DNA of 64,000 nt from Pseudooceanicola antarcticus (GCF_900215355.1 NZ_OBEA01000006.1:186001-250000), one strand, 5' to 3'; positions 26,102 through 36,412 are shown, counted from the stretch's first letter. The notes: generated from the sequence alone by a model not told the origin. Made by a program: numbers and translations.

Positions 26102-26677
26102 TTACTCGGCCTGCATGGCCTCGATCGAGATCTGCACTTCGACCTCATCGCTGACGTAGGGGGCGAACATGCCCATGTCGTAGTCCGAGCGCAGCACGGT
26201 GGCGGTGGCGTCGAAGCCGGCCCACTGCTTGCCTTCCATCGGGTGTTCGCCCAGCTGGTTCAGCTTGGCATCCAGCACGACCTCGTTGGTGATGCCGTTG
26301 ATGGTCAGGTCGCCGGTGATCAGGCCGGTGTCTTCGCCGGTGACTTCGATGCCGGTCGAGACGAAGGAAACGGTGTCATTGGCTTCCGCACCGAAGAAGT
26401 CCTCGGTCAGGAAGTGCGCGGTGCGGCCGTCGATGCCGGTCAGCAGCGAAGCAGCGGGGAAGGCCACTTCGACCGAGGAGTTGGCGGGATCTTCGGCATC
26501 GAAGGAGATCGTGCCGTCGAAGCCCGAGAACATGCCGAAGCCGGTGGAGAAGCCCAGGTGGTTGTAGTGGAAGACGATCTGGGTGTGGGTGTTGTCCAGG
26601 GTGTAGCTGACAGGCTCTGCGAAGGCGGAAGCTGCCGTTGCGAGGGTCAGTGCGGAGCCGAGAAGAAGAGATTTCAT
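26102..26677 (-). CDS. Secreted YceI family lipid-binding protein
   Basis: This 191-residue protein has a clear signal peptide (MKSLLLGSALTLATAASAFA, cleavage likely after Ala20). The mature part is a single YceI lipocalin-like barrel (YTLDNTHTQIVFHYNHLG, AHFLTEDFF, SDYDMGMFAPYVSDEVEV), expected to bind a long isoprenoid in the periplasm. AAGGA precedes the ATG. It converges with the b561-YceI fusion, so the two YceI domains are neighbours and may share a pathway. Confidence 0.92.
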   Translation of the reverse strand: MKSLLLGSALTLATAASAFAEPVSYTLDNTHTQIVFHYNHLGFSTGFGMFSGFDGTISFDAEDPANSSVEVAFPAASLLTGIDGRTAHFLTEDFFGAEANDTVSFVSTGIEVTGEDTGLITGDLTINGITNEVVLDAKLNQLGEHPMEGKQWAGFDATATVLRSDYDMGMFAPYVSDEVEVQISIEAMQAE

Positions 26678-26739
26678 AACAGGTTATCCTTGATCAGGAG
26701 ATGCATTTGCGATGCCCAACATGTCGCGGCAATGCAGCA

Positions 26740-26786
26740 TGTTCGCAATTCCGCATCCCCCCACAGCACCTGTGGATTTGCGAACA
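26740..26786. repeat. Nested inverted repeat
   Basis: Outer arms TGTTCGCAA (26740-26748) and TTGCGAACA (26778-26786) match perfectly. Between them CCACAG-CAC-CTGTGG (26761-26775) is a second perfect dyad. No T-run follows, so it is not a simple terminator. Confidence 0.65.
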
Positions 26787-26831
26787 TTGCCTTGCCAAAC
26801 TTGCCGATGCGCCCGCGGCCAAGGAAGACCG

Positions 26832-26863
26832 CCTCCGGCGGGAGTATTTTCGGCCTGGTGATG
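26832..26863 (+). repeat. REP-like dispersed repeat, partial copy
   Basis: About 32 bases (ending GCCTGGTGATG) match the 3' half of the copy at 28493-28552 with one indel and a few substitutions. It faces the copy at 26961-27020, so the two can pair across about 97 bases. Confidence 0.7.
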
Positions 26864-26960
26864 AAGCAGGTCTTGCCCGAATGGCGGCCTTCGCCTGCCG
26901 TCTTGCGCTTGGACCCTCTCGATGGAAAAGTAGGCCGCCCCTCCGGGCCCTGTCCCGCCT

Positions 26961-27020
26961 CATCACCAGGCTGGAAATACTCCGGGGGAGGCTCCGGTAC
27001 GGAGACGGGGGCGGAGCCCC
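26961..27020 (-). repeat. REP-like dispersed repeat, full 60-base copy
   Basis: The reverse complement of this segment matches 28493-28552 at 56 of 60 positions by my count. It contains the conserved AAATACTCCGGGGGAGG core and short internal dyads such as CTCCG-GTA-CGGAG. Confidence 0.85.
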
Positions 27021-27201
27021 CTGACGCGCGCCGAACATGCCGCGACGCCTATCGCCCGACATCGCTTGCCATCGTTCCGCATCCGCTGTAATGGGGGGCC
27101 TCCTTCCGCAAGGATTTATTGAACCGCGCAGCCTCTCGTGGACGGGTGGCGGAAGGATTGACCCTCCTATGAAATGCGCCTCGACAGAAACAGGAGTGCA
27201 C

Positions 27202-27558
27202 ATGCCGCTTTACGAGCATGTCTTCATCTCGCGTCAGGACCTTTCCAACGCGCAGGCCGAAGGTCTCATCGAACACTTTGGTGCCATTCTCTCGGACAAC
27301 GGCGGCAAGCTGGTTGACCACGAGTACTGGGGCGTCAAGACGATGGCCTACAAGATCAACAAGAACCGCAAGGGCCACTATGCCTTCCTGCGCACCGACG
27401 CACCGTCGGAAGCCGTGCAGGAAATGGAGCGCCTGATGCGTCTGCATGACGACGTGATGCGCGTCCTGACCATCAAGGTCGACGAGCACGCAGAGGGCCC
27501 CTCGGTCCAGATGCAGAAGCGTGACGAGCGCGACGACCGTCGCCGCGAACGTCGCTGA
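27202..27558 (+). CDS. rpsF: 30S ribosomal protein S6
   Basis: The 118-residue S6 starts MPLYEHVFISRQDLS and has the family segments DHEYWGVKTMAYKINK and KGHYAFLRTD. The basic C-terminal tail (KRDERDDRRRERR) is common in alphaproteobacteria. ATG 27202 is preceded by CAGGAG. First gene of the rpsF-rpsR-rplI operon. Confidence 0.97.
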   Translation: MPLYEHVFISRQDLSNAQAEGLIEHFGAILSDNGGKLVDHEYWGVKTMAYKINKNRKGHYAFLRTDAPSEAVQEMERLMRLHDDVMRVLTIKVDEHAEGPSVQMQKRDERDDRRRERR

Positions 27559-27583
27559 TCTAGCCCAGGAAAGGACATAAACC

Positions 27584-27811
27584 ATGGCCGCCAAACCGTT
27601 TTTCCGCCGCCGCAAGGTCTGCCCCTTCTCGGGCGACAACGCGCCGAAGATCGACTACAAAGACACCCGTCTGCTGCAGCGCTACATCTCTGAGCGTGGC
27701 AAGATCGTTCCCTCGCGCATCACCGCCGTCTCGGCAAAGAAGCAGCGTGAACTGGCCCGTGCCATCAAGCGCGCCCGCTTCCTCGCCCTGCTGCCCTACG
27801 CCGTCAAGTAA
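27584..27811 (+). CDS. rpsR: 30S ribosomal protein S18
   Basis: The 75-residue basic protein binds S6 and 16S rRNA in the platform of the small subunit. The signature [19 protein letters not shown] and the C-terminal [13 protein letters not shown] are clear. AGGAAAGG stands upstream of the ATG, 25 bases after rpsF. Confidence 0.97.
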   Translation: MAAKPFFRRRKVCPFSGDNAPKIDYKDTRLLQRYISERGKIVPSRITAVSAKKQRELARAIKRARFLALLPYAVK

Positions 27812-27823
27812 GGAGCCCAGATC

Positions 27824-28432
27824 ATGGAAGTCATCCTTCTCGAACGCGTCGCAAAGCTCGGCCAGATGGGCGACGTCGTCTCCGTCAAGCCCGGCTACGC
27901 GCGCAACTACCTGCTGCTGCAGGGCAAGGCGCTGACCGCCTCCAAGGAAAACATCGCCCAGTTTGAAGCCCAGAAGGCTCAGCTGGAAGCGAACAACCTG
28001 GAGACCAAGAAAGAAGCCGAAGCCCTGGGCGAAAAGCTCGACGGTCAGAAGTTCGTCGTGATTCGCGCTGCCTCCGACGGCGGCAACCTCTACGGCTCCG
28101 TCTCGCCGCGTGACGTCTCGAACGTCGCCACCGAGAACGGTTTCACCGTCGAGCGCAAGCAGGTCATCATCCCCCAGCCCATCAAGGAACTGGGTCTGCA
28201 CACCGCCGTGGTCACGCTGCACCCGGAAGTGGAAGTGGAAGTGATCCTGAACGTCGCCCGTTCCCCGGAAGAGGCCGAGATCCAGGCCGCCGGCAAGTCC
28301 ATCCAGGAACTGGCCGCCGAGGAAGAAGCTGCCGCGGAGTTCGAAATCTCCGAGCTCTTCGACGACATCGGCTCTGCCGCTGACGACGACGATGCACCCG
28401 CCGCTGGCGAAGAGACCTCCGAAGAAGACTAA
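27824..28432 (+). CDS. rplI: 50S ribosomal protein L9
   Basis: The N-terminal rRNA-binding domain ([31 protein letters not shown] region) is followed by the long connecting helix and the C-terminal domain. At 202 residues it is about 50 longer than the E. coli protein because of an acidic Glu/Ala/Asp-rich tail (about 160-202), a usual feature in Rhodobacterales. It closes the operon and is followed by a terminator. Confidence 0.97.
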   Translation: MEVILLERVAKLGQMGDVVSVKPGYARNYLLLQGKALTASKENIAQFEAQKAQLEANNLETKKEAEALGEKLDGQKFVVIRAASDGGNLYGSVSPRDVSNVATENGFTVERKQVIIPQPIKELGLHTAVVTLHPEVEVEVILNVARSPEEAEIQAAGKSIQELAAEEEAAAEFEISELFDDIGSAADDDDAPAAGEETSEED

Positions 28433-28459
28433 TCCTCTTCTACCGGATGCAAGATCAGG

Positions 28460-28492
28460 CCGCGCTCCCCTCGGGGGGCGCGGTTTTCTTTT
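28460..28492 (+). terminator. Intrinsic terminator after rplI
   Basis: CCGCGCTCCCC and GGGGGGCGCGG pair with one mismatch around a very short loop, followed by TTTTCTTTT. Confidence 0.88.
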
Positions 28493-28552
28493 GGGGCTCT
28501 GCCCCCGTCTCCGTGCCGGAACCTCCCCCGGAGTATTTTCAGCCTGGTGATG
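28493..28552 (+). repeat. REP-like dispersed repeat, full 60-base copy
   Basis: It starts directly after the rplI terminator tail with GGGGCTCTGCCCCC, a small dyad, and runs through CCCGGAGTATTTTCAGCC to GGTGATG. Its inverted counterpart lies at 26961-27020; the two full copies bracket the rpsF-rpsR-rplI operon. Confidence 0.85.
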
Positions 28553-28619
28553 GGACAAGGGGGGCGTCGTGGCGGCCGTCGCCGACAGGAGCGGCGACGG
28601 CGTTCATTCCGTGATCGGC

Positions 28620-29981
<1,362 letters not shown>

Positions 29982-30047
29982 CTAATTCTGTCCCTGAGGC
30001 GCTCTTCGCGCTATGATCCCGCTCAAATCAGCCGATACGAGAGAGAT

Positions 30048-30527
30048 ATGCTCGACCACCGCGACAAGCGCCTGCTCAGTCTTCTGCAAAGGGATTCGCG
30101 CCGTACCAATGCAGAGCTGGCAGAGGACGTGGGCCTTTCCCTGTCGGCCTGTGCCAAGCGCGTGGCCCGGCTCTGGTCCGAGGGTTTCCTGCTGCGTGCG
30201 CCTGCCTTGATCGACCGCCGCCGCTTCCGGAGGCCCGTCACGGCGGCGGTGATGGTCACCCTGACCGCGCCCAAGGCCAGCGTCAGCCAGGACTTCGCAC
30301 GGCGGATCACCGCCTGCGAACAGGTCAGCCAGTGCCATGCGGTGACCGGAGAGTTCGATTTCCTGCTGATCGTGCAGGAGCGCTCGATCGAGGCCTATCA
30401 CGACTTCGCCCAGGAGGTCTTCGGCGAATGGCCCTCTGTCGCCTCCTACCGCACCAACTTCCTGCTGCGCAGCTTCAAGAACGACACCGCCCTACCCGGC
30501 TTCTGCCTGGCCGAAAGCGCCGAGTGA
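30048..30527 (+). CDS. Lrp/AsnC family transcriptional regulator
   Basis: The 159 residues comprise an N-terminal helix-turn-helix (RLLSLLQRDSRRTNAELAED, GLSLSACAKRVARL) and a C-terminal RAM/ligand domain (VSQCHAVTGEFDFLLIVQE). It is transcribed away from dgdA across a 144-base gap and so probably controls dgdA in response to an amino acid. A TATGAT -10-like box lies at 30011-30016. The well-known dgdA regulator in Burkholderia is the LysR protein DgdR, so this pairing differs. Its TGA directly abuts the stop of the convergent gene. Confidence 0.92.
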   Translation: MLDHRDKRLLSLLQRDSRRTNAELAEDVGLSLSACAKRVARLWSEGFLLRAPALIDRRRFRRPVTAAVMVTLTAPKASVSQDFARRITACEQVSQCHAVTGEFDFLLIVQERSIEAYHDFAQEVFGEWPSVASYRTNFLLRSFKNDTALPGFCLAESAE

Positions 30528-31343
30528 TCAGCCCTGCCGGCGGGCCTTCTGCTCGGCCAGGAAGGATTGCAGGAGCGGAAAGCGGTCCCGCATCTGGCGC
30601 CGATGCAGCGGCTTCAGCGGCTTGGAACGGTTGTATCTCCCGGCGCTGTCGTTGCCGGCGTGGATCGTGCGCAGGTAATGGAGCTGCATGTCGTTGACCA
30701 CGACGGAAGGGTGATTCCACGCCAATCTCTTGTGCGAAACCAGGTAGATATTCCGCTTCGACGCGACCGGCGCCAGCAGCGCGAGGCCCTGGTTGTTATA
30801 GGGGCTTTCGCGCAGATAGAAGTTCAGGCTGCCGTCCTGCTCGATCACCATCGAGATCCCGCGGGAGTGACTGAAGAACATGTAGTCGCGGTTTGGCGTG
30901 GGGCGGGCCCTGGCCAGCCGGGCGCTCTGGCCGAGGTCGGCCAGGAAGTCCTTCGCCAGCGCATCGCCGTCATCCAGGACCACCTCCAGCACGTGACTGT
31001 CGGCGCGATTTGCCATGACCTCCTGCCGGATTTCGCGGAAAATCCGCCCCGCCATGCCGGGGCCGCGCGCGTGCACCGAACCACGATCGCCCAGGGTATC
31101 GCCGACCGTTTCGCGCAGCAGTGTCAGGTGGTCTGGGGGAAGATCCTCGCTGGTCAGCAGGGCGAAGTGGAAATTTCCGTCGCTCTGATCGGCCAGAGAG
31201 GCCAGAGCAAGGCTGCGGAACAGGCGGAAACGCTCGGCCAGGCGGTCGCTATCGAAGAGCACCGCCTTGTCGCGGCTGGCTTCGGATCGCCAACCGGACT
31301 GGCCAAAATATGCATAGCGCATTTCCACGACAGGCAGCATGGA
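30528..31343 (-). CDS. Rhamnosyltransferase-like glycosyltransferase
   Basis: This 271-residue protein fits the 'putative rhamnosyl transferase' family (PF11316). The start MRYAYFGQSGW, the stretch RLAERFRLFRSLALASLADQ and HFALLTSEDLP match the family pattern I know, and VVLDDGDALAKDF supplies the acidic nucleotide-sugar site. I chose ATG 31343 (GGAGG 8 bases upstream) over an ATG 14 codons earlier. It stands alone, and its stop directly abuts that of the AsnC-type gene. Probable role is adding sugar to a surface polysaccharide; the substrate cannot be seen from sequence. Confidence 0.75.
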   Translation of the reverse strand, partial: SMLPVVEMRYAYFGQSGWRSEASRDKAVLFDSDRLAERFRLFRSLALASLADQSDGNFHFALLTSEDLPPDHLTLLRETVGDTLGDRGSVHARGPGMAGRIFREIRQEVMANRADSHVLEVVLDDGDALAKDFLADLGQSARLARARPTPNRDYMFFSHSRGISMVIEQDGSLNFYLRESPYNNQGLALLAPVASKRNIYLVSHKRLAWNHPSVVVNDMQLHYLRTIHAGNDSAGRYNRSKPLKPLHRRQMRDRFPLLQSFLAEQKARRQG

Positions 31344-31426
31344 CGCGATCCTCCGGCAACGCCCCTTGGAGCTTTCGGGAGGCAAAATCTCCCTGCCGGC
31401 AATCAGTTGTCAACTGACTGAGGAGT

Positions 31427-31456
31427 AAAGAAAAAGGGCCGCCCAATGGGCGACCC
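31427..31456 (-). terminator. Intrinsic terminator after tig
   Basis: On the minus strand GGGTCGCCC-ATT-GGGCGGCCC, a 9-bp stem with one G-T wobble, is followed by TTTTTCTTT. Confidence 0.9.
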
Positions 31457-31481
31457 TTCAATGCAAGGGAAGTGGGCAGGA

Positions 31482-32810
31482 TTACTCCTCGTCCAGCTCC
31501 TCGACGGCCTTCTGAAGGTCGTCCTTGGAGACTTCCTTTTCCGAGACCTCGGCCAGCTCGACGATGTAGTCGACGACCTTGTCTTCGAAGATCGGCGCAC
31601 GCAGCTGCTGCTGCATCTGCTGGTTCTGCTGCACGAACTCGAAGAACTGACGTTCCTGGCCCGGGTACTGACGTGCCTGGTTCATGACCGCCTGGGTCAT
31701 TTCCTGGTCGGTGACTTCGACCTCGGCCTTCTGGCCCAGCTCGGCCAGCAGCAGGCCCAGCTTCACGCGGCGCTCGGCCAGCTTGGTGTGCTCTTCGGTC
31801 GGCTCGATCTTGTCGTGGTCGTGGCCCTGGTGGTCAGGGTTTTCCTCGTGCCACAGCTGGTGCGCGATCTGGCCGGCTTCGGCTTCCACCAGGCTCGGCG
31901 GCAGCTCGAAGGAGACGGTTTCGTCCAGCACGTCCAGCAGCTTGCGCTTCATCACGGCGCGGGCGGCACCGGCGTATTCGGCTTCCAGGCGCTCGGCGAT
32001 CTGACCCTTCAGGGCTGCCAGATCCTCGGCGCCGAACTTCTTGGCCAGTTCATCGTCCAGCTCAGCCGCCTTCGGGCCCTTCACTTCCTTGATCTTGCAC
32101 TCGAAAACGGCGGCCTTGCCGGCCAGGTTCTCGGCGCCGTACTCTTCGGGGAAGGTCACTTCGACGTTCTTCTCTTCACCGGCCTTGGTGCCGACCAGCT
32201 GGTCTTCAAAGCCCGGGATGAAGGAGTTGGAGCCCAGCACCAGCGGGTAGTCTTCCGCTGCGCCACCGTCGAAGGCTTCGCCGTCGACCTTGCCCAGGAA
32301 GTCGATGACCACCTGGTCGCCGTCTTCTGCTGCGCCGTCCTTGGCTTCAAAGTCCTTGGCGGTCTCGGCCAGGTTGGCCAGAGCCTCGTCCACGGCTTCG
32401 TCACCGGCCTTGGCAACCAGCTTCTCCAGCTTGATCGCCTTCAGGTCGACTTCGGGCATCTCGGGGAGCTTCTCGTAGGACATCTCGACGACAACATCGT
32501 CGCCTTCCTTCCAGGTCTCGCCGTCGACCATGTTGACGGAAGGCTGCATGGCAGGCTTGTCACCGGTCTCTTCGAAATGAGCGTTCATGGCGCCGTCGAC
32601 GGCTTCCTGCATCGCTTCGCCCAGCACCCGCGGGCCGAACTGCTTCTTGAGCAGGGCCATGGGCACTTTGCCCTTGCGGAAGCCTTTCATTTCGACTTCA
32701 GGCTGAGCTTCAGCCAGCTTCTCGTTCACCTTGCTGTCCAGCTCATCGGCGGTCAGGGTTATGGTGTAGCCGCGTTTCAGCCCCTCGTTCAGGGTCTCGG
32801 TGACCTGCAT
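31482..32810 (-). CDS. tig: Trigger factor, ribosome-bound chaperone
   Basis: The 442-residue protein has the ribosome-docking N-terminus with the signature [16 protein letters not shown] near 45-60. The FKBP-type prolyl isomerase domain follows (about 155-240, [20 protein letters not shown]), then the long helical C-terminal domain ending in acidic residues. ATG 32810 ([13 protein letters not shown]) is the usual start. Unlike in E. coli, clpP is not adjacent here. Confidence 0.97.
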   Translation of the reverse strand: MQVTETLNEGLKRGYTITLTADELDSKVNEKLAEAQPEVEMKGFRKGKVPMALLKKQFGPRVLGEAMQEAVDGAMNAHFEETGDKPAMQPSVNMVDGETWKEGDDVVVEMSYEKLPEMPEVDLKAIKLEKLVAKAGDEAVDEALANLAETAKDFEAKDGAAEDGDQVVIDFLGKVDGEAFDGGAAEDYPLVLGSNSFIPGFEDQLVGTKAGEEKNVEVTFPEEYGAENLAGKAAVFECKIKEVKGPKAAELDDELAKKFGAEDLAALKGQIAERLEAEYAGAARAVMKRKLLDVLDETVSFELPPSLVEAEAGQIAHQLWHEENPDHQGHDHDKIEPTEEHTKLAERRVKLGLLLAELGQKAEVEVTDQEMTQAVMNQARQYPGQERQFFEFVQQNQQMQQQLRAPIFEDKVVDYIVELAEVSEKEVSKDDLQKAVEELDEE

Positions 32811-32870
32811 TGTCGCTTGTCCTTCCATACCGGGGCCGTATCCTTCGCACGGCCATCGAAATCAGACGCC

Positions 32871-32899
32871 CTTCTATGAGCAGCCCCGCGCCGTTGCAA
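32871..32899 (-). promoter_or_regulatory. Candidate tig promoter
   Basis: On the minus strand TTGCAA and TAGAAG are separated by 17 bases, about 60 bases before the tig ATG. Confidence 0.4.
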
Positions 32900-33009
32900 G
32901 CTATAAGGGCGCCGAAAACCGCTGCCAGCGCGGGTTTCTGCGCCCATTTCCCATTCCTGTCGCCGGGGCAGCCCACTTCAGGGGGCACCAAGGCATTGGA
33001 ACGACCCGG

Positions 33010-33897
33010 TCAGACCTTTTCGTAAAGACCCACGGCGACGTTCATCTCTCGCAACGCCACCTCGCCATGGTAGAGCAATTCCGACAGTCGCGCCGGATCG
33101 GCGGGTCCGCCCGCGGCGATCTCTTTCAGGTAGGGTTCCATCCAGTCCCAGACCGCCTGCACCAGCTCCAACTGCATGTCGATCTCGAAACTTGGCGGCG
33201 CGATGATACCATCCCAGGCATTGCCGACCCGCAGTTTGTAAAGGCTGGAGCTGAAGAGAGCGATCGTGCCCTGCAGGGCCCTGCGATCACCTTCGGGATC
33301 GAAGCCACGCCCCACCATGCAGGCCTCTTTCAGCGCCTTCATGATCAGCATTCTCTGGCGCCCGGCGACATTGATCGCCGCCGCGAGGTCCGGCGCGATC
33401 AGCCCCTCGCCATAGAGCCGCTCCATCAGCCCGACCGCGTCGTTCATCGTCTTAAGCACCGCCGGGTTGCGCGCATGGATCACCCGCAGGGAGGCGGCCT
33501 CTCCGCCCGTCACATAGCCCTCGACGGCGCGGCCGTAGCCCTGCCAGAGCAGGTCCACGGCGGCCAGGGCATCCAGCATCTCCATGTTCTTCTCGGTCGA
33601 GAGCCCATGCTCTGCATCGCCGAACCGCAGCCCGTTCAGTGTCTGATCGAAAAGCGCGAAGGCCCCGCCTGCACGCGCCACCGCGCTTTCGGCCTGCACG
33701 TCACTGTCGGCCATGCAACTGAGCATCGCCATGCGCTGCGACAGCATGCGCTGGCGCCCGGCCAGGTTGATCTTGTGCTTGGCCTCTGAGGCCGAAAGCG
33801 GGGTCGCCGCAAGGAGCGGCGCGATGCCCAGAGCCGGTATGAGATCCAAGGCCAGCAAGGTCAGGATCATTTTGCAGAACAGGCGCAGCTTGGTCAT
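33010..33897 (-). CDS. Secreted protein with two PilJ-type sensor domains
   Basis: The 295 residues start with a hydrophobic signal sequence (about 5-30), then two tandem PilJ/type IV pili methyl-accepting N-terminal domains. Each is recognised by the same motif: INLAGRQRMLSQRM (near 43-56) and INVAGRQRMLIMKA (near 180). Such four-helix domains normally form the periplasmic part of chemoreceptors or histidine kinases. No transmembrane transducer or signalling domain follows, so it would act as a free periplasmic or anchored binding protein. It is 199 bases upstream of tig on the same strand. Confidence 0.8.
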   Translation of the reverse strand: MTKLRLFCKMILTLLALDLIPALGIAPLLAATPLSASEAKHKINLAGRQRMLSQRMAMLSCMADSDVQAESAVARAGGAFALFDQTLNGLRFGDAEHGLSTEKNMEMLDALAAVDLLWQGYGRAVEGYVTGGEAASLRVIHARNPAVLKTMNDAVGLMERLYGEGLIAPDLAAAINVAGRQRMLIMKALKEACMVGRGFDPEGDRRALQGTIALFSSSLYKLRVGNAWDGIIAPPSFEIDMQLELVQAVWDWMEPYLKEIAAGGPADPARLSELLYHGEVALREMNVAVGLYEKV

Positions 33898-34338
33898 CCG
33901 GTCCCCGTCAGGCGGCAGAAATGGCCTCTGAAGATACGCGCCGGAAGATGGAGATTCGGTTAAGCGCGCCCAGGCTGCTGCACCGCAACATCAAAGCCTC
34001 AAGAATGCCTCACAAGACACTGAAATTAAAATACAAAAACGGAGAAAAAACAGCCCCCTCCGCCCTTCCCACTCATCCCGATGCCCGCCTTGGCCACAGC
34101 AGCTTCGACCACCAACTCCACGACATTTTTGCGAAAACTGCCCCCTTAGGGGTGACGGATGCGATCTGGCGGACTATGAATTTGCGCCATGGCGACAATG
34201 GAGATTCGCAAGATGCAAAAGACCCGTATTCCCGATCAGCACTAAGCGCCGGTCCGGTACGGGTGGGCGCACGCCCCGCCTCTTGCCTTTCTTCTCACAT
34301 CCCCAATCCCCCCTGAATTTCCAAACGGATGCATCGTC
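33898..34338. other. 441-base gene-free region
   Basis: Divergent upstream region of the PilJ-domain gene and the ABC exporter gene. It includes an AT-rich patch near 34020-34050. I see no RNA gene, clear promoter pair or long dyad in it. Confidence 0.5.
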
Positions 34339-36174
34339 ATGTTCCGCGTTTTTGAACGTCTTATCGACCCCTTCCAACCTTTCCCGGCCGAGACCCCGCC
34401 CACCAAGCTGATGCCCTACATGTGGTCCCAGCTGCGCTCGCTCGGGGGCTGGCTGCCGCTCATGGCCTTCACCTCTCTGCTGGTGGCGCTGGGCGAGAGC
34501 CTGCTCTTCTTCTACGCCGGACGCATCGTCGACCTGATGACCGGCGCCGGGCCCGATGGTTTCTGGAGTCAGCACGGCGGAGAGACCCTTCTGGTGGCCC
34601 TGGCCCTGCTGCTGCTGCGTCCTGCTGTCATCGGCATCAACCACCTTCTGCTCGAGCAGACGCTGGTCGGCACGCTTAACGTGCAATCGCAGTGGCGAGC
34701 CCACAAGCACCTGCTGGGACAGTCCATGTCCTTCTTCCAGAACGATTTTGCCGGGCGACTGTCGAACCGGGTCATGCAGCTTGGCCCGGCGACCGAGGAT
34801 TCGGCCTATATCTTCCTCGAAGCGATCTGGTTCTCGGCGGTCTACATCATCGGCGCCACGCTGGTGGTGACCCAGATCAATCCCTGGCTGGCACTGCTGC
34901 TGGTCAGCTGGCTGGTGCTCTACATCTTCTACATGCAGTTCCTGGTGCGCCGTATCACCAAGGCGGCCGAGAAATGGTCCGACGGCCGCTCCGCCGTCAC
35001 CGGCCGGGTGGTCGATGCCTATGCCAATATCGAGGCGGTGAAGCTCTTTGCCGGCACAAAGGCGGAAGAGACCTATGCCCTCTCGGCCTTCAAGCGGCTG
35101 CAACTGCGCGTCCACCGCTTCCTGCGGCTGGCGACCGAGATGCAGGTCGTGCTGAACCTGCTGAACGGCTACCTGATGGTCTCCATCGGCGGCTTGGCGG
35201 TGCTCTTCTGGTCCAAGGGCCTGCTGAGCGTGGGCGAGGTCACGGCGGCGATTGCGCTGACCATGCGGCTGAACGGCATGTCGGGTTGGATCCTCTGGGT
35301 CACCATCCGGCTCTTCGAGCATTTCGGGGTGATCCGCGAGGGGCTGCGCTCCATCGCCGTGGCGCATTCCGTGGTCGATGCACCGGAGGCACCTGCGCTG
35401 GTCAAGGGCCCCGGAGAGATCCGTTTCGAGGATGTCAGCCATCATTACGGCAAGCGGCGCGGTGGTCTTGATCACGTGGATCTGACCATCCGTCCGGGCG
35501 AGAAGGTCGGCCTGGTCGGCCCTTCCGGTGCGGGCAAGTCGACGCTGATCTCGCTGCTGCTGCGCTTCCGCGACGTGGAGCAGGGCCGCATCCTGATCGA
35601 CGGTCAGGACATCGGAGCCGTGACCCAGGAAAGCCTGCGCCATGACATCGGCGTGGTCAGCCAGGACAACTCCCTGCTGCACCGCTCGATCCGGGCCAAC
35701 CTGCTCTATGCCCGCCCCGACGCCACCGAAGAGATGATGATCGCGGCGGCCCGCCAGGCCGAGGCGCATGACTTCATCCAGGGGCTGGAGGACCGCGAGG
35801 GCCGGCGTGGCTACAACGCCCAGGTGGGCGAGCGGGGCGTGCGGCTTTCGGGCGGACAACGGCAGCGGATCGCCATTGCCCGGATGATCCTCAAGGATGC
35901 GCCGATCGTGATCCTGGACGAGGCCACCTCGGCACTCGACAGCGAGGTCGAGGCCGCCATTCAGCGTTCGTTGCAGACCGCGATGGAGGGCAAGACGGTG
36001 ATTGCCATCGCGCACCGCCTCTCGACCCTGGCCGAAATGGACCGGATCGTGGTGATGGAGCGCGGCCGGATCGTCGAGGATGGCTCCCATGCCGATCTGC
36101 TGCGCCAGGAGGGGCTTTATGCGCGCCTCTGGACCCGGCAATCGGGGGGCTTCCTGGCCGATACGGCGGAGTGA
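34339..36174 (+). CDS. ABC exporter, fused membrane and ATPase domains (MsbA/multidrug type)
   Basis: This 611-residue half-transporter has a six-helix membrane domain (about 30-330) and a C-terminal ATPase: Walker A GPSGAGKST, signature LSGGQRQR, Walker B VILDEATSALD, and a switch histidine in IAHRLSTL. It probably works as a homodimer and exports a lipid or drug-like substrate that cannot be predicted. No partner half-transporter gene is adjacent. A strong hairpin follows the stop. Confidence 0.93.
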   Translation: MFRVFERLIDPFQPFPAETPPTKLMPYMWSQLRSLGGWLPLMAFTSLLVALGESLLFFYAGRIVDLMTGAGPDGFWSQHGGETLLVALALLLLRPAVIGINHLLLEQTLVGTLNVQSQWRAHKHLLGQSMSFFQNDFAGRLSNRVMQLGPATEDSAYIFLEAIWFSAVYIIGATLVVTQINPWLALLLVSWLVLYIFYMQFLVRRITKAAEKWSDGRSAVTGRVVDAYANIEAVKLFAGTKAEETYALSAFKRLQLRVHRFLRLATEMQVVLNLLNGYLMVSIGGLAVLFWSKGLLSVGEVTAAIALTMRLNGMSGWILWVTIRLFEHFGVIREGLRSIAVAHSVVDAPEAPALVKGPGEIRFEDVSHHYGKRRGGLDHVDLTIRPGEKVGLVGPSGAGKSTLISLLLRFRDVEQGRILIDGQDIGAVTQESLRHDIGVVSQDNSLLHRSIRANLLYARPDATEEMMIAAARQAEAHDFIQGLEDREGRRGYNAQVGERGVRLSGGQRQRIAIARMILKDAPIVILDEATSALDSEVEAAIQRSLQTAMEGKTVIAIAHRLSTLAEMDRIVVMERGRIVEDGSHADLLRQEGLYARLWTRQSGGFLADTAE

Positions 36175-36188
36175 TCCGCATGCGCCTC

Positions 36189-36217
36189 GGGCGAAGGTCC
36201 CACCCGGACCTTCGCCC
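36189..36217 (+). terminator. Strong hairpin after the ABC exporter gene
   Basis: GGGCGAAGGTCC and GGACCTTCGCCC form a perfect 12-bp stem with a CACCC loop, 15 bases past the stop. Only a short, mixed T-containing stretch follows, so intrinsic termination is likely but not certain. Confidence 0.55.
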
Positions 36218-36412
36218 CCGGATTCTTACCCCGATTTTCTACTGCCCCGCGCCTCTGCATCCCTGCATCCCCACCTCTGCGCCCCTTGCCCTTGCACCTT
36301 CGATGCCGGCGTGATCTGTCATTTCCTGAGGCTGGCCCCGGCCCCTCTTCCCCCAGATACCCGGCCCCTTCCGGCCCCTTTCCTGCCCTCGCGGCAGACC
36401 GCAGGATGCGCC

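Larger units (their letters stand above)
26678..27201. other. 524-base gene-free region with inverted repeats and REP-like copies
   Basis: The region between yceI and rpsF holds a nested inverted repeat (26740-26786) and two copies of a dispersed repeat in opposite orientation (26832-26863 and 26961-27020). The rpsF promoter should lie near 27100-27190, but I cannot pick a convincing -35/-10 pair; TTGACC at about 27157 is the only good -35-like hexamer. Confidence 0.7.

Noticed and set aside
26701-27024. Small open frame with CPTC and CEHC pairs resembling a zinc ribbon
   Set aside because: The AGGAG abuts its ATG with no spacing, it runs through the REP-like repeats, and the rest is low complexity. 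The cysteine pairs look like chance.
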